The notes below the pieces were generated by a model that was not told where the DNA came from, did not search any database, and worked only from the letters and a program-made list of their open reading frames with translations. A stretch of DNA of 64,000 nucleotides. Source: Brucella tritici (GTDB taxonomy: Bacteria > Pseudomonadota > Alphaproteobacteria > Rhizobiales > Rhizobiaceae). This document shows positions 48,011-58,947 of the stretch, one piece after another. Location: the NCBI RefSeq assembly GCF_008932295.1, contig NZ_WBWA01000002.1, forward strand, positions 248,001 to 312,000, in the 5' to 3' direction. The position numbers and the translations under genes are program-made. Position 1 is the stretch's first letter. Each line of letters starts with the position of its first letter.

Positions 48011-49302
48011 TATACAGCGATCTTCCTCGCATGCGCGCTGGTCGAAAGTGCATCCGATAGCCCGTCGAAGCTCATCAGTCGCCCAACTGGGCCGACACCG
48101 GCGATGGTGGGCTTGCTGTCGAGGAACAGGCGTCCTGCCAGATCGGTCAACCGTTCTGGCGTAATCAGCGAAAGACGATCCATCAGTTCGCTGTTATCGA
48201 CAGGGCGACCATAGAGCAGGAACTGGCGCGCGACCTGTCCCGCACGGCTTGCAGCGCTCTCCTGTGACATGAGAAGGCTTGCACGATACTGCGCGCGGGC
48301 GCGGTCCACTTCTTCGAGGCTGATGGAGTCGGCTGCCTTATGCAGTTCATCGATGAGGACGGGAACCAGTTCGACCAGCTCGTCGCGACCCGTTGCAGCG
48401 TGGATGCCGAACAAACCGGTATCCGAGAAGCCCCAATGGAAGGCATAGACCGAATAGCAGAGGCCACGTTTCTCGCGCACTTCCTGGAAGAGGCGTGAGG
48501 ACATGCCGCCGCCAAGGACCATGGAGAGAAGCTGCGAGGCATAGAAATCGCGCACATGGTAGGCACGGCCCTCGAAGCCGATCAGAACCTGTGCATCCAT
48601 GAGTTCGCGATTTTCACGGAAATCACCGCCAACATAGTGAGCAAGGTCAAGGGTCGGCGCTGTATTGTGGGCGCGGAAACCGCCGAGGCGTTTTTCGACT
48701 TCCTTCACGAATGCATCGTGATCGACACCGCCCGCAGCCGTCACGACCATGCGGTCGGCGCTATACTGCTCGTCCATATACTGGCGCAGATCGGCAGAGG
48801 TAAAAGACATCACTGTCTCAGGTTCGCCGAGAATGGCGCGTCCGATCGGTTGATGGCGGTAGGCTGTTTCCGTGAAACGGTCGAAAACAATATCGTCGGG
48901 CGTGTCGTGTGCCGCGCCGATCTCCTGCATGATGACCTGTTTCTCGCGTTCCAGCTCAGCTTCGTCGAACTTGGACGCGGTCAGGATATCGGAGAGAATG
49001 TCGATAGCCAGCGGCACGTCATTGCGCAGAACACGCGCATAATAGGATGTGGTTTCGACGCTGGTGGCGGCATTGATCTCGCCGCCGACATTTTCAATAT
49101 CCGATGCTATTTGCCAGGCAGTGCGGTTTTCGGTTCCCTTGAATGCCATATGCTCGAGAAGATGAGCAATGCCATGCCTGTCGGCAGCTTCGTTTCGCGC
49201 ACCGGCCTTGACCCAGATTCCAAGCGCCACGCTTTCCACGTGGGACATTGTATCGGTGGCTATCGTCAATCCATTGGAAAGACGCGTTACTTCAACACCC
49301 AT
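48010..49302 (-). CDS. M16-family zinc peptidase (processing peptidase-like)
   Basis: 430 residues from MGVEVTRLSNG, with GGGAGCA upstream. Inverted zinc motif HLLEHMAF (HxxEH) near residue 45 and a downstream Glu in the ENVGGEINAATS region; the GGGMSSRLFQEVREKRGL loop is typical of the M16B subfamily. Bacterial relatives of the mitochondrial processing peptidase; cytoplasmic. It sits beside thrC as in many alphaproteobacteria. Confidence 0.94.
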   Translation of the reverse strand: MGVEVTRLSNGLTIATDTMSHVESVALGIWVKAGARNEAADRHGIAHLLEHMAFKGTENRTAWQIASDIENVGGEINAATSVETTSYYARVLRNDVPLAIDILSDILTASKFDEAELEREKQVIMQEIGAAHDTPDDIVFDRFTETAYRHQPIGRAILGEPETVMSFTSADLRQYMDEQYSADRMVVTAAGGVDHDAFVKEVEKRLGGFRAHNTAPTLDLAHYVGGDFRENRELMDAQVLIGFEGRAYHVRDFYASQLLSMVLGGGMSSRLFQEVREKRGLCYSVYAFHWGFSDTGLFGIHAATGRDELVELVPVLIDELHKAADSISLEEVDRARAQYRASLLMSQESAASRAGQVARQFLLYGRPVDNSELMDRLSLITPERLTDLAGRLFLDSKPTIAGVGPVGRLMSFDGLSDALSTSAHARKIAV

Positions 49303-49356
49303 AAGCAAACTGCTCCCTGCATTCCCGCTCTGGTTCTCGTCTCGGAGCCGGTCTTT

Positions 49357-50748
49357 TTAAGCTCTCGAATGGCGGCGAACGTATTCTTCCACGATTTTCA
49401 GGTCGTTGTGAAGAACTGTGAAGCTTTCTTTTCGTTGCATCAAGTCCGAAAGCCATGCTGGAAGCTGTGGCTCGACACCACTGGCAGCCTTTACGGCATC
49501 GGGGAATTTGGCCGGATGCGCGGTTGCAAGAACAACCATCGGTGCAGCATCGGACACATTTTCGCGAGCGACCTTCACGCCGATTGCCGAATGCGGATCA
49601 AGCAGATAGCCGTCCGCCTCAAGCACGGATTTGATCGTTGCTGCGGTCTCGTCGACAGTCGAACGGCTGGCCGAGAATTCGCTGCGGATCGCCGAAAGAG
49701 GCTTTTCGGAGATCGAAAAGCCTCCTGATTGCTTCAGGCTGTCCATCAGGCCGCGCAATGCTGCCGCATCGCGTGCATGCGCTTCGAACAGGAGACGTTC
49801 GAAGTTTGAGGAAATCTGGATATCCATCGACGGTGATGTCGTCTGTGCAACACCGCGCATTTCATACGCGCCGGTTTCCAGCGTGCGCGAGAGAATGTCG
49901 TTGTCGTTGGTGGCGATAATCAGCTGGTTGATGGGCAATCCCATGCGCTTGGCCACATAGCCTGCGAAAATATCGCCGAAATTACCAGTCGGCACGGTGA
50001 AAGATACAGCGCGATCCGGCGCGCCGAGGCTCAGTGCGGCCGTAAAATAATAGACAACCTGCGGCATGATGCGCGCCCAGTTGATCGAGTTCACACCCGA
50101 AAGCGACAGCGCATCACGGAACTGAAGGTCGTTGAACATACCTTTCACAAGGTTTTGGCAATCGTCGAAATTGCCTTCGATGGAAAGGGCATGGACGTTG
50201 GAAAAACCGGATGATGTCATCTGGCGCTGCTGCACCGGCGATACGCGACCGTTCGGGAACAGAATAAAGATATCGGTATTGTCGCGACCACCAAAGGCTT
50301 CAATGGCTGCGCCGCCCGTATCGCCCGATGTGGCGCCGACGATAGTTGCACGTTCGCCGCGCTGTGCCAGCACATAATCCATCATGCGGGCGAGAAGCTG
50401 CATGGCGACGTCCTTGAAGGCGAGCGTCGGACCATGGAAGAGTTCAAGCACGAATTCGTTTGCGCCCGTCTGCACCAGCGGGCAGACCGCATCGTGGCGG
50501 AAAGTGCCGTAGGCTTCATGTACCATGCGACGGAAATCCGAATGCGGAATTTCGCCGTCGACAAATGGAGTGAGCACCGCCAGCGCAATATCCACATAGG
50601 ATTTTCCGCGCAGATCGCGGATCTGTTCTGGCGAAAACTGGGGATAATCCTGCGGCAGATAGAGACCGCCATCCCGGGCGAGACCGGCGAGCAATGCATC
50701 GCTGAACCCCAGGACCGGCGCTTCCCCACGCGTGCTTACATATTTCAT
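49357..50748 (-). CDS. thrC: Threonine synthase
   Basis: 463 residues from MKYVSTRGEAPV, AAGG upstream; a start five codons earlier is possible. Makes threonine from O-phosphohomoserine; PLP-dependent. The PLP lysine is in HGPTLAFKDVAMQLL; the phosphate-binding GATSGDTGGAAIEAF follows. Confidence 0.95.
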   Translation of the reverse strand: MKYVSTRGEAPVLGFSDALLAGLARDGGLYLPQDYPQFSPEQIRDLRGKSYVDIALAVLTPFVDGEIPHSDFRRMVHEAYGTFRHDAVCPLVQTGANEFVLELFHGPTLAFKDVAMQLLARMMDYVLAQRGERATIVGATSGDTGGAAIEAFGGRDNTDIFILFPNGRVSPVQQRQMTSSGFSNVHALSIEGNFDDCQNLVKGMFNDLQFRDALSLSGVNSINWARIMPQVVYYFTAALSLGAPDRAVSFTVPTGNFGDIFAGYVAKRMGLPINQLIIATNDNDILSRTLETGAYEMRGVAQTTSPSMDIQISSNFERLLFEAHARDAAALRGLMDSLKQSGGFSISEKPLSAIRSEFSASRSTVDETAATIKSVLEADGYLLDPHSAIGVKVARENVSDAAPMVVLATAHPAKFPDAVKAASGVEPQLPAWLSDLMQRKESFTVLHNDLKIVEEYVRRHSRA

Positions 50749-50945
50749 TTCTTGGGCCTTCATTTCAGATCGGCGCGGTTTTGAGCCGGGTAATGCAATA
50801 GAGCCTCCCTAAAAAAGCCGCAAGGTTTTAAAGCATGTTGACGTGTATGGGGTTGCTCTCCGGAGCAAAAAACGGGAAAACGTCATCGCGCTACACACAT
50901 GCGTGATGTAGAAGACAGGTCGATCAGTGCAGGGAAGCCCGGTTT

Positions 50946-51536
50946 ATGCAAACAGCACCACAGAATCGTTCATCGTTGTTTCCAGTCTTTGCAACGGTTT
51001 TGCTCGCAGCCCTCGCAGGCTGCACAACCAGTGGCACTGATAAGGCCGCCGACGGAGGCTCAGGTTCTTCGTTGACCACGCCCGCCTCTACCAGCGACCA
51101 GCGCATCAAGGAATCCGAGTTGCGCGCTTTCTGTCCCTCGGTTTCGCTGCGTGACGGTACGGCCTTCTTCAGTACATATGAAAAAGGTGGTGATAAGGAT
51201 CCCGCACGTGTGATCTATCAGGCCGCTCTGACCGATACGACCCGTGCCTGCCAGTATGGCGCCGGGACTATGACGATTGACGTTGCCGCTGCCGGCAAGG
51301 TCGTACCCGGACCAAAATACAAGAGCGGCACCATCACCATGCCAATCCGCGTTGCCGTCCGCCAGGGCGATCAGGTTATCTATTCCAAGCTGCACAAGCA
51401 GGCGGTTACGATAGCCAATGGAGATACCGCTACACAGTTCGTCTTCAATGACAAGGCAATCACCGTGCCGATGACGGAAAAGAACAATATCCAGATTTTC
51501 GTGGGTTTTGACGAAGGCCCGTACGACACGAAATAA
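50946..51536 (+). CDS. Lipoprotein of unknown function
   Basis: 196 residues. Lipobox LAGC at about residues 22-25 after a hydrophobic stretch (VFATVLLAA), then a Ser/Thr/Gly-rich linker and a beta-rich globular part with FCPSVSLRDGTAFF and ACQYGAGTMTID. No named family recognised. An outer-membrane-bound protein is inferred from the residues after Cys (TTSG, no Asp at +2). Confidence 0.8.
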   Translation: MQTAPQNRSSLFPVFATVLLAALAGCTTSGTDKAADGGSGSSLTTPASTSDQRIKESELRAFCPSVSLRDGTAFFSTYEKGGDKDPARVIYQAALTDTTRACQYGAGTMTIDVAAAGKVVPGPKYKSGTITMPIRVAVRQGDQVIYSKLHKQAVTIANGDTATQFVFNDKAITVPMTEKNNIQIFVGFDEGPYDTK

Positions 51537-51582
51537 TGATTTGCCGTCAGGCGCTTGATCATGAAACCGTTCTTTTAGTTAT

Positions 51583-51620
51583 AATGCGCGGAAAGATATT
51601 TCCGCGCATTATTTAATTTT
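51583..51620 (+). terminator. Terminator after the lipoprotein gene
   Basis: AATGCGCGGAAA / TTTCCGCGCATT with a GATA loop, followed by ATTTAATTTT. Confidence 0.85.
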
Positions 51621-51802
51621 GGCCTTCCCATTTAATAACAGTCGACTTGACGTTTTGCTCAGTGGCCCGACAAAAACTTACGGAGTGCATGCTTGGCACG
51701 TTGAATGCCATGGTCATTAGAGACTGTGGGAAACGCAACCTTTTACGGTATCAATATAACAGGCATGATTTTCTTGATCCTGGTTGTCGAATAAATTTGC
51801 GG
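51621..51802. other. A/T-rich gap, left side of the accessory stretch
   Basis: No ORF with protein-like content, no repeat matching the rest of the window. It separates the core lipoprotein gene from the nucleotidyltransferase-fold gene. Confidence 0.4.
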
Positions 51803-52831
51803 TTATGTATCGATGAACAAGGATGCTGCATTCTCGAAAACGGTTCGTGGTAGCGCACGTAGCTCGGACGCCTCATATGGAAGATGTTTAAAGTAAGTGG
51901 TCGTCAATTGGGCGACGGTTTCTGCCTGCGCACGATCACGCTGACGCTTAACTGGTTCACGATCTCCCCTTTGGGAGATCCAGAATTTATGAGCGGCAAA
52001 AATACGTGGGTCCGGAGCGACTATACGCAAAGGCTCGCCCTTTTCATCAATCGCAATTGCCTCGAAGGGTGGCGAATTTTCGAGCCAATCAAGCCCTTCG
52101 ATCGCAGCGGCAACAAGTTCATCTTCACCGTTGCCAATGCTTTCACGGTTTTCCCTCCAAATGGGTTTGGCCGGAGGTTTGATTAAGTCAACCAAATATC
52201 CCTCTCGGTTCGCGGCGCGATAGCTGGAACGAGTACGTTCAAAAGATTTATCGACTTTCTTCAGAAGGCCGAGAAGTGAGTTATTCTTTATGTCGTCATC
52301 TACGACCATTTTGAGAGAACGACGCGCATCCATGAGCAGATCAATATCTTCAGTGGCGGTGATGCCTGGATCTACAAACACACCGGCGATTGCTTCGTAA
52401 GCAAATATCGCGTTAGTACCAACGATCCGAATCCCGGCACCAAGCAAGCCAGCATTGTCGACGGCTCGAATAATCCGAGCCGTAAGATGAGGTACGCGGC
52501 CAAGCCGTAGTGCGCGATTAACAGCTGTCTGGCGTTCCATTTGGGATTTGCGCGCGCTCAAGACCTCTTGAGCGGCTTGACGAGCTGCATCCCATTTGAC
52601 TTTTATCGCCTCAGTTTCTGGTGAGCGGCGACCTTCCACCTTTTGACGTCTGACTCCGGCAGAATTATAATAGCTGCGCATCAAATGCTCGGTTCCGCCA
52701 ACAGTATGCCAAACTAATGAACCACGGAAGCTTTTGACCGTTGCAGATGCTTGCTGAAAGGCTTCATAGCGTTGATCGGAATTAACCTTTTCACGCCTCT
52801 GATCATTATTTAGTTCTATAAAATCAATCAT
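51803..52831 (-). CDS. Nucleotidyltransferase-fold protein, GSU2403-like family (copy A)
   Basis: 342 residues from MIDFIELNNDQRR (ATG); upstream in-frame TTG possible. N-terminal helical region (about 1-110, FRGSLVWHTVGGTEHLM), then a polymerase-beta-type NTase core with G-T followed by TEDIDLLMD (the h-G-[GS]...D-h-D pattern; about residues 150-190) and a C-terminal AAHKFWISQR region (about 300). Appears visibly more A/T-rich than the core genes around it; no partner gene adjacent. Function unknown; a role as a toxin or defence protein is inference only. Confidence 0.72.
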   Translation of the reverse strand: MIDFIELNNDQRREKVNSDQRYEAFQQASATVKSFRGSLVWHTVGGTEHLMRSYYNSAGVRRQKVEGRRSPETEAIKVKWDAARQAAQEVLSARKSQMERQTAVNRALRLGRVPHLTARIIRAVDNAGLLGAGIRIVGTNAIFAYEAIAGVFVDPGITATEDIDLLMDARRSLKMVVDDDIKNNSLLGLLKKVDKSFERTRSSYRAANREGYLVDLIKPPAKPIWRENRESIGNGEDELVAAAIEGLDWLENSPPFEAIAIDEKGEPLRIVAPDPRIFAAHKFWISQRGDREPVKRQRDRAQAETVAQLTTTYFKHLPYEASELRALPRTVFENAASLFIDT

Positions 52832-53193
52832 ATCAACATAACCGACATAATTTACAACAAGCTGTTGCAGGCGCAGATTATGCAAATTTAATCAACGTTG
52901 CAACAGTTTCGATTGATAATATTATTATGTGTTGATCATATTGAAATTAATGTTCTTTTTTAGATTAAACGACTGTATGCCGTCAGATGAACGAGTGGTT
53001 CAGCCGCGCGCACGAAGATGTATGGCGCCGGTAACGATCCGTTTGCGGAGAACAAGACAGAAGCGCAGCAAAGCCGTCGCTGAAAAGTTTGATTGCGACA
53101 ATGCTTGTGAATAAATGCACATCGATAAAATTCGAATTAAATGCGACTGCCTGCGTGAAATGAATGGCAACAGATTTACGCTAGTGTGTTCTC
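52832..53193. other. A/T-rich gap upstream of copy A
   Basis: 362 bases with the lowest GC noticed in the window. The short ORF at 52929-53114 has no protein-like features. Presumed promoter region of copy A. Confidence 0.4.
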
Positions 53194-53379
53194 ATGAAAC
53201 AGAAATATGAACGCATTCTCGAACCGACGGACACTTGGGCGATCTTCGATACGTCCACTGGCGAACCCGTCATCATGGGAACCCGTATGCTGATCGGCCT
53301 CTCGGAGAGTGAAGCCGAAGAGCTTCTGGCAATTCTCAATGCCCCGCCAAAGGGGCGCAACAAGCAATCCGCCGCCTGA
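53194..53379 (+). CDS. Small hypothetical protein
   Basis: 61 residues (MKQKYERILEPTDTWAIFD ...). The composition is protein-like and acidic in the middle (LSESEAEELLAIL), but the ribosome-binding site is weak and no family was recognised. Could be a non-coding run of codons. Confidence 0.5.
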   Translation: MKQKYERILEPTDTWAIFDTSTGEPVIMGTRMLIGLSESEAEELLAILNAPPKGRNKQSAA

Positions 53380-53406
53380 CAATAGCCAGGCGTCGGATCA
53401 ATTCAC

Positions 53407-54093
53407 TCAGGCATCGGTCCAGACGGACAGGGCCTCGATAACGCTCGGCAGGTCCTTGTGGCGATGGATGACGGTTTCCGCACCGGCATCGGTCAACTTG
53501 TCGGCATGCCCCGGATAGGTGTGAGCACCACCCGTAAAGCCGATCACACGCATGCCAGCAGCGCGAGCACCCTGAATGCCATGCGCGGAATCTTCAATCA
53601 CGATGACATCTCTCGGATCGACCCCGAATTGCTCGGCCGCATAAAGGAAAACGTCCGGCGCAGGCTTGGTCTTTTTGGTGCCGACTTCCTTGGCCGAAAA
53701 AATGTTCTGCGCAAACAGTTCGTAAAGGCCGACACGTTTCAGCATGCTTTCCAACCGATGGCTGGTCGAATTGGAGCAGATGCACTTCGGCAGTTTAAGT
53801 GCCGAGACCACTTCCACGATATCCTCAACCGCCTGAACTTCGTTCTCAAGCTTCTGGTCCAGAATTTTTTCGGATTTGTCGAGAAGTGATGCTGAAAGCG
53901 GAATTCCGGCTTCGCGCTCTACCGTCAGAAGAATATCCTGCCACGTCAGACCGGCAAAACGCTCGGCCATTTCATCAGCCGAGATCTGATAACCAGCTTC
54001 GGTGAGGAGGGCGGATTCGACTTCTGCCGCGATGATTTCGGAATCCACCAAAACGCCATCGCAATCGAAAATGATGAGGGACGGTGCCGCCAT
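53407..54093 (-). CDS. HAD-superfamily phosphatase
   Basis: 228 residues from MAAPSLIIFDCDG, with AAAAAGG upstream. HAD motifs: DCDGVLVDSE (nucleophile Asp), CSNSTSHR, KPAPDVFL (Lys) and IEDSAHG. The cap domain (about 15-90) places it in the beta-phosphoglucomutase/phosphatase (HAD-IA) class. Substrate unknown. Confidence 0.9.
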   Translation of the reverse strand: MAAPSLIIFDCDGVLVDSEIIAAEVESALLTEAGYQISADEMAERFAGLTWQDILLTVEREAGIPLSASLLDKSEKILDQKLENEVQAVEDIVEVVSALKLPKCICSNSTSHRLESMLKRVGLYELFAQNIFSAKEVGTKKTKPAPDVFLYAAEQFGVDPRDVIVIEDSAHGIQGARAAGMRVIGFTGGAHTYPGHADKLTDAGAETVIHRHKDLPSVIEALSVWTDA

Positions 54094-54199
54094 GATCATA
54101 GCCTTTTTATTGGGAGGAGTGGGCACCGGCAGCAGCCGGAAACACCGCGATTGAGCTACACCTTTATGGCGAAGCCGTCAAATCGGGGTTGGTGCGAAT

Positions 54200-55993
54200 T
54201 CAGACCTCCCCGGAAACTTCGCGCCGCCGCCGGTCCAGTTCTTCGCTGTAGCGACGTAGCGTGTGTGCTTCACTGAGAAGGCCAAGTACCTTGCGCTCCT
54301 GCGCATTGTTTACCACGGCCAGCGCTTCGCTTTCTGCCCGGTCGAAACGGGCGACGGCTTCCTTGGCATTCATCTGGGGCAACAGGAACTCGTCCTGATA
54401 TTTGAGAAGCTCGCTGATGCTGTGTTCGCCGTCGGATGTGTCGAAGCTGTCGGCATAGACCTCCGGAACCGGGATCATGCCGACATAGCGTCCATCGGCA
54501 TCGACCGCGATGACACGCTGGGTCGAGCCGAGAGGGAAATCGTGCCGGAAGGTTTCTATATCGGTATCGATCAGCACGGTTCGCACATCGTGACGCATCA
54601 TCCGGTTTACGGTCAGATTGCGTATCCAACCGATATCATGGGCGGACCGGATGGCCTCGCCACGCAGGTGAAAGCGCCATGTTGCGAAGGAGTAACCGAA
54701 GGTCTTCCGCACCATCAGCGAGGACGAGACGACAGCGCCGAGGACTAGCATTGCGATTGGAAAATCGCCGGTAAGTTCCAGTGCAAGGAAGGTCATGGTC
54801 ATCGGACCGCCAACGACGGCGACGGCAAGTGAGCTCATGCCGATAACTGCATATACTTCAGGTGCAAGTGCCAGACCGGCAGGTAGAACGGCTCCGGCCA
54901 CGGCTGCAAACAGCTTGCCCGTCAGTGCACCCAGAAACAGCGATGCGAAGAACAAGCCCCCACGAAAGCCCGCACCGATGGAGACAGCGGAAGCGAGAGA
55001 CTTGGTGAAGATCAGCAGCAACAATGCCGGTATTGTAATGTTTGCATTCAGATCGAGGTGTAACGCTCCGTGGCCCGATGCCAGAACTTGCGGAGAAAAG
55101 AACGCGATCATACCGACAACGGCACCACCGATTGCTGGTGCCAAAACATTGGGCACTATGCTGCGTCGGGCGGTCGTTTCAACAAAAGTGACTCCACGCA
55201 TGATGAGGATGGCAATACCTGCCGAAAAGAAGCCGAGAACGAGCGCTGGCACGTAGTCGCGCGGCGTGATGTCGTTGATCTGACCGATATCGATGACAAA
55301 GGGCGCTCCGCCAATTGCCTGCGTCACCAGCGCGCCAACGATCGCCGCCACGACGACAGGCGCCAGCGTGGCAATCGAATAGACGCCGATGATGAGTTCG
55401 AATGCATAGAATGCGCCAGTCAGCGGAGCATTGAAGGCGCTGGCAATAGCTGCCGCAGCGCCGCAGCCGACCAGCGTTCGCAAATCGGCGCGACGAAGCT
55501 TGAGTGCCCGACCGATACGGGATGCAAAACCGCTCGCAAGCTGCGTATAAGCGGCTTCAAGCCCGACCGATGCGCCGAAACCGTTCGAAATCAGGTTCTG
55601 TCCGACGAGAATGAAACTGTCCGTCAGCGATAGGCGTCCACCATGAAGTGCATTTGCTTCGATAGGGTCGACGATGGGCCGCTTGCGCCAGCGCGCGAGA
55701 ACCCAGATCACGATCCCCATCAAGATGCCGCCCGCGAGCGGCGCGATATAAGCGCTGGGTTGCAATGATGCCGCCGAGCTCAGTTTCTCACCGGGTTCAA
55801 GAGCGAAGATTGCCTGATGCATCCATTGGGAAATGCTGCCAATCGCGGCAACCATCAGCCCTGAAATGATGCCGATGACGGTGCCGGCGATAACGAGGCC
55901 TATTTCGCTGCCGCGAACCAGTGCACGCATGCGAAAGGGTACAAAGAGAACCCGCAAATACCGGTTATGCCGCAGTTCAGCGATACTCATCAT
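54200..55993 (-). CDS. ClC-family chloride transporter with C-terminal CBS domains
   Basis: 597 residues from MMSIAELRHNRY. Ten or more membrane helices (about 25-420) with the ClC filter segments in diverged form: GASVGLEAAYTQ (gating Glu present) and GAGFRGGLFFASLFLG. Two CBS-like domains follow (about 440-590; IPVPEVYADSFDTSDG). Gating Glu suggests a H+/Cl- exchanger. In-frame extension of 81 codons covers the 5' leader and was rejected. Confidence 0.88.
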   Translation of the reverse strand: MMSIAELRHNRYLRVLFVPFRMRALVRGSEIGLVIAGTVIGIISGLMVAAIGSISQWMHQAIFALEPGEKLSSAASLQPSAYIAPLAGGILMGIVIWVLARWRKRPIVDPIEANALHGGRLSLTDSFILVGQNLISNGFGASVGLEAAYTQLASGFASRIGRALKLRRADLRTLVGCGAAAAIASAFNAPLTGAFYAFELIIGVYSIATLAPVVVAAIVGALVTQAIGGAPFVIDIGQINDITPRDYVPALVLGFFSAGIAILIMRGVTFVETTARRSIVPNVLAPAIGGAVVGMIAFFSPQVLASGHGALHLDLNANITIPALLLLIFTKSLASAVSIGAGFRGGLFFASLFLGALTGKLFAAVAGAVLPAGLALAPEVYAVIGMSSLAVAVVGGPMTMTFLALELTGDFPIAMLVLGAVVSSSLMVRKTFGYSFATWRFHLRGEAIRSAHDIGWIRNLTVNRMMRHDVRTVLIDTDIETFRHDFPLGSTQRVIAVDADGRYVGMIPVPEVYADSFDTSDGEHSISELLKYQDEFLLPQMNAKEAVARFDRAESEALAVVNNAQERKVLGLLSEAHTLRRYSEELDRRRREVSGEV

Positions 55994-57448
<1,455 letters not shown>

Positions 57449-57492
57449 AGCGCGTCCCGAAAAGTGCGAAGCGGTTTTCGGATAAGATGCGC
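57449..57492. repeat. Intergenic palindromic repeat (same family as 5978)
   Basis: GCGTCCCGAAAAGTGCGAAG then CGGTTTTCGGATAAGATGCGC, directly after the ccrM stop. Confidence 0.75.
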
Positions 57493-57536
57493 AAACGATT
57501 AGATATCGGACGGCCTCCAGCATAGTCTGATAGTGA

Positions 57537-57575
57537 GGCGCTCGAAGCATCGGCTTCGGGCGCCTTCGCTATTTT
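57537..57575 (+). terminator. ccrM terminator
   Basis: GGCGC-T-CGAAGC / GCTTCG-G-GCGCC with ATCG loop, followed by TTCGCTATTTTAG. Confidence 0.6.
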
Positions 57576-57582
57576 AGGCACG

Positions 57583-57685
57583 GAGCATTTCCTGTTTTGA
57601 TTGAATCGTAGGAGATGCTCTATTCGTTTGTTTTTACGCATGTCTTTACCCCGAAGCCGGTTCCCGATTTCAGGGATGCTCTAAA
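57583..57685. repeat. Intergenic palindromic repeat, two-part form, ending at the IS630 copy
   Basis: First part GAGCATTTCCTGTTTTGATT ... GAGATGCTC, second part CATGTCTTTACCCCGAAGCC ... AGGGATGCTCTA. Its last TA is the probable insertion site of the IS630 element. Confidence 0.65.
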
Positions 57686-58735
57686 GCGTGTCGCCGTTAA
57701 CCGGATTCATGATTCCAGTTTGGCTTGAAGTATGCTTCACTTTGCCCATGGAAGGAGATGCACCATGGGCTAGCCGCATCCGATAGAGTTGCGTGAGCGT
57801 GTTGTTGCGCTTGTGAATGAGGGGCATGGCAACCGTGAAGCCGTTCGGCATTTCCGGGGTTCGCTTCGGTTCGTCAACAACATGGTGATCCTGCATCAGT
57901 AATCCGGTTCTCTGATCGCCGCCAAGCAGGACCACCCGCCTGGTGGTGCGAATCTCTTGGCTCATGGGGATTGGGTCCGCGAGCGGATGTCTGTCCGTAG
58001 AGTAACGACTTTGGACGAACTGTGGGTTGCGTTCGCGGAGCGCGGCATTGAAGTCCAACGTGCCACGGTAGGGCGATTTCTGCACCGGCTCGGGCTGAGC
58101 AATAAAAAAGCCCCAAGGCAAGCGAGCAGCGCAGGCTTGAGATCGCCAAGGCGCGTGACCTGCGGATCAACCGTCGAAAGCGGTTCTTCAACAAAGCCTT
58201 GGCGCGGCTCATCTTTATCGACGAGACCTCCACGAATACGCGCCTGACAAAACGCACCGGATGGTCGGCCAAAGGAAGTCGCTTTGCCGACTATGCTCCG
58301 TTCGGGAACTGGAAGACGCAGACCTTCATTGCCGGACTGTGCTGCCATGGCCTGACCGCGCCATGGATCGTCGACGCTCCGATGAACAGCCGCATCTTCG
58401 AAAAATGGATTGTGAGACACCGCTTGTGCCGACACTGTCGCCCGGTGACGTCGTGATCCTCGATAATGTCGGCTTCCACAAAAGCGAAAGGGCGGAACAG
58501 TTGGTCAAGGCGGAAGGCGCATGGCTTCTATTCCTGCCGTCCTATTCGCCAGACCTGAATCCCATCGAAATGGCCTTCTCAAAACTCAAGGCACTCCTGC
58601 GAAAGCGCGCCGCGCGAAGCTTCGATGCCATCTCCAATGCTCTCGGTGGCATCATCAGCCTCTTCTCCGTCACCGAATGCCTAAACTTCTTCAAGGCAGC
58701 AGGATATGAGGCTGAATAAATGCGACACGCTTTAG
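57681..58735 (+). mobile_element. IS630-family insertion sequence, degenerate
   Basis: 1055 bases. Ends CTAAAGCGTGTCGC (57681-57694) and GCGACACGCTTTAG (58722-58735) are perfect inverted repeats including the TA target duplicate. The transposase is broken (see the pseudogene entry). Confidence 0.9.
57765..58719 (+). pseudogene. IS630-family transposase, disrupted
   Basis: Starts ATG GGC TAG: stop at codon 3 (57771-57773), and a second in-frame TAA at 57900-57902. The frame then shifts by -1 around an A6G run at 58104-58110, where IS630 elements often use programmed frameshifting, and again by -1 near 58410-58440. The DDE residues remain recognisable: FIDETSTNTRL, VVILDNVGFHKSE and LPSYSPDLNPIEM. 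Two stops and a second shift make it inactive. Confidence 0.9.
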
Positions 58736-58818
58736 CCTGTTTTGCCTGTGACAGCCCTGATACAGGCAAGCACCATATCTTGCGCCCGTTTCCTGTGCTT
58801 TTATTCGCGGTCAACTTG

Positions 58819-58896
58819 TTATAAGGTTTTGGCAGGAACTTATAACGCTGCTAACGGTAAGATCGGCTATAAGGTTTTTGGCAGGAACTTATAACG
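58819..58896 (+). repeat. Duplicated TATAAG...CTTATAA element upstream of copy B
   Basis: TTATAAGGTTTTGGCAGGAA-CTTATAACG (58819-58847) and CTATAAGGTTTTTGGCAGGA-ACTTATAACG (58867-58896), start to start 48 bases. Each unit is an inverted repeat (TTATAAG / CTTATAA). Looks like a paired operator or a duplicated promoter 50 bases before the ATG. Confidence 0.7.
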
Positions 58897-58947
58897 ACAT
58901 AGTTCAACTCGCCGCCGGTACGACCAACTCATTCGAAAAGGCCAAGG

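Noticed and set aside
52929-53114. Short ORF in the A/T-rich gap upstream of copy A
   Set aside because: No ribosome-binding site and no protein-like pattern.
57957-58247. Separate small gene upstream of the IS630 DDE region
   Set aside because: Its sequence continues the transposase (helix-turn-helix and linker) in a shifted frame; it is part of the broken transposase.
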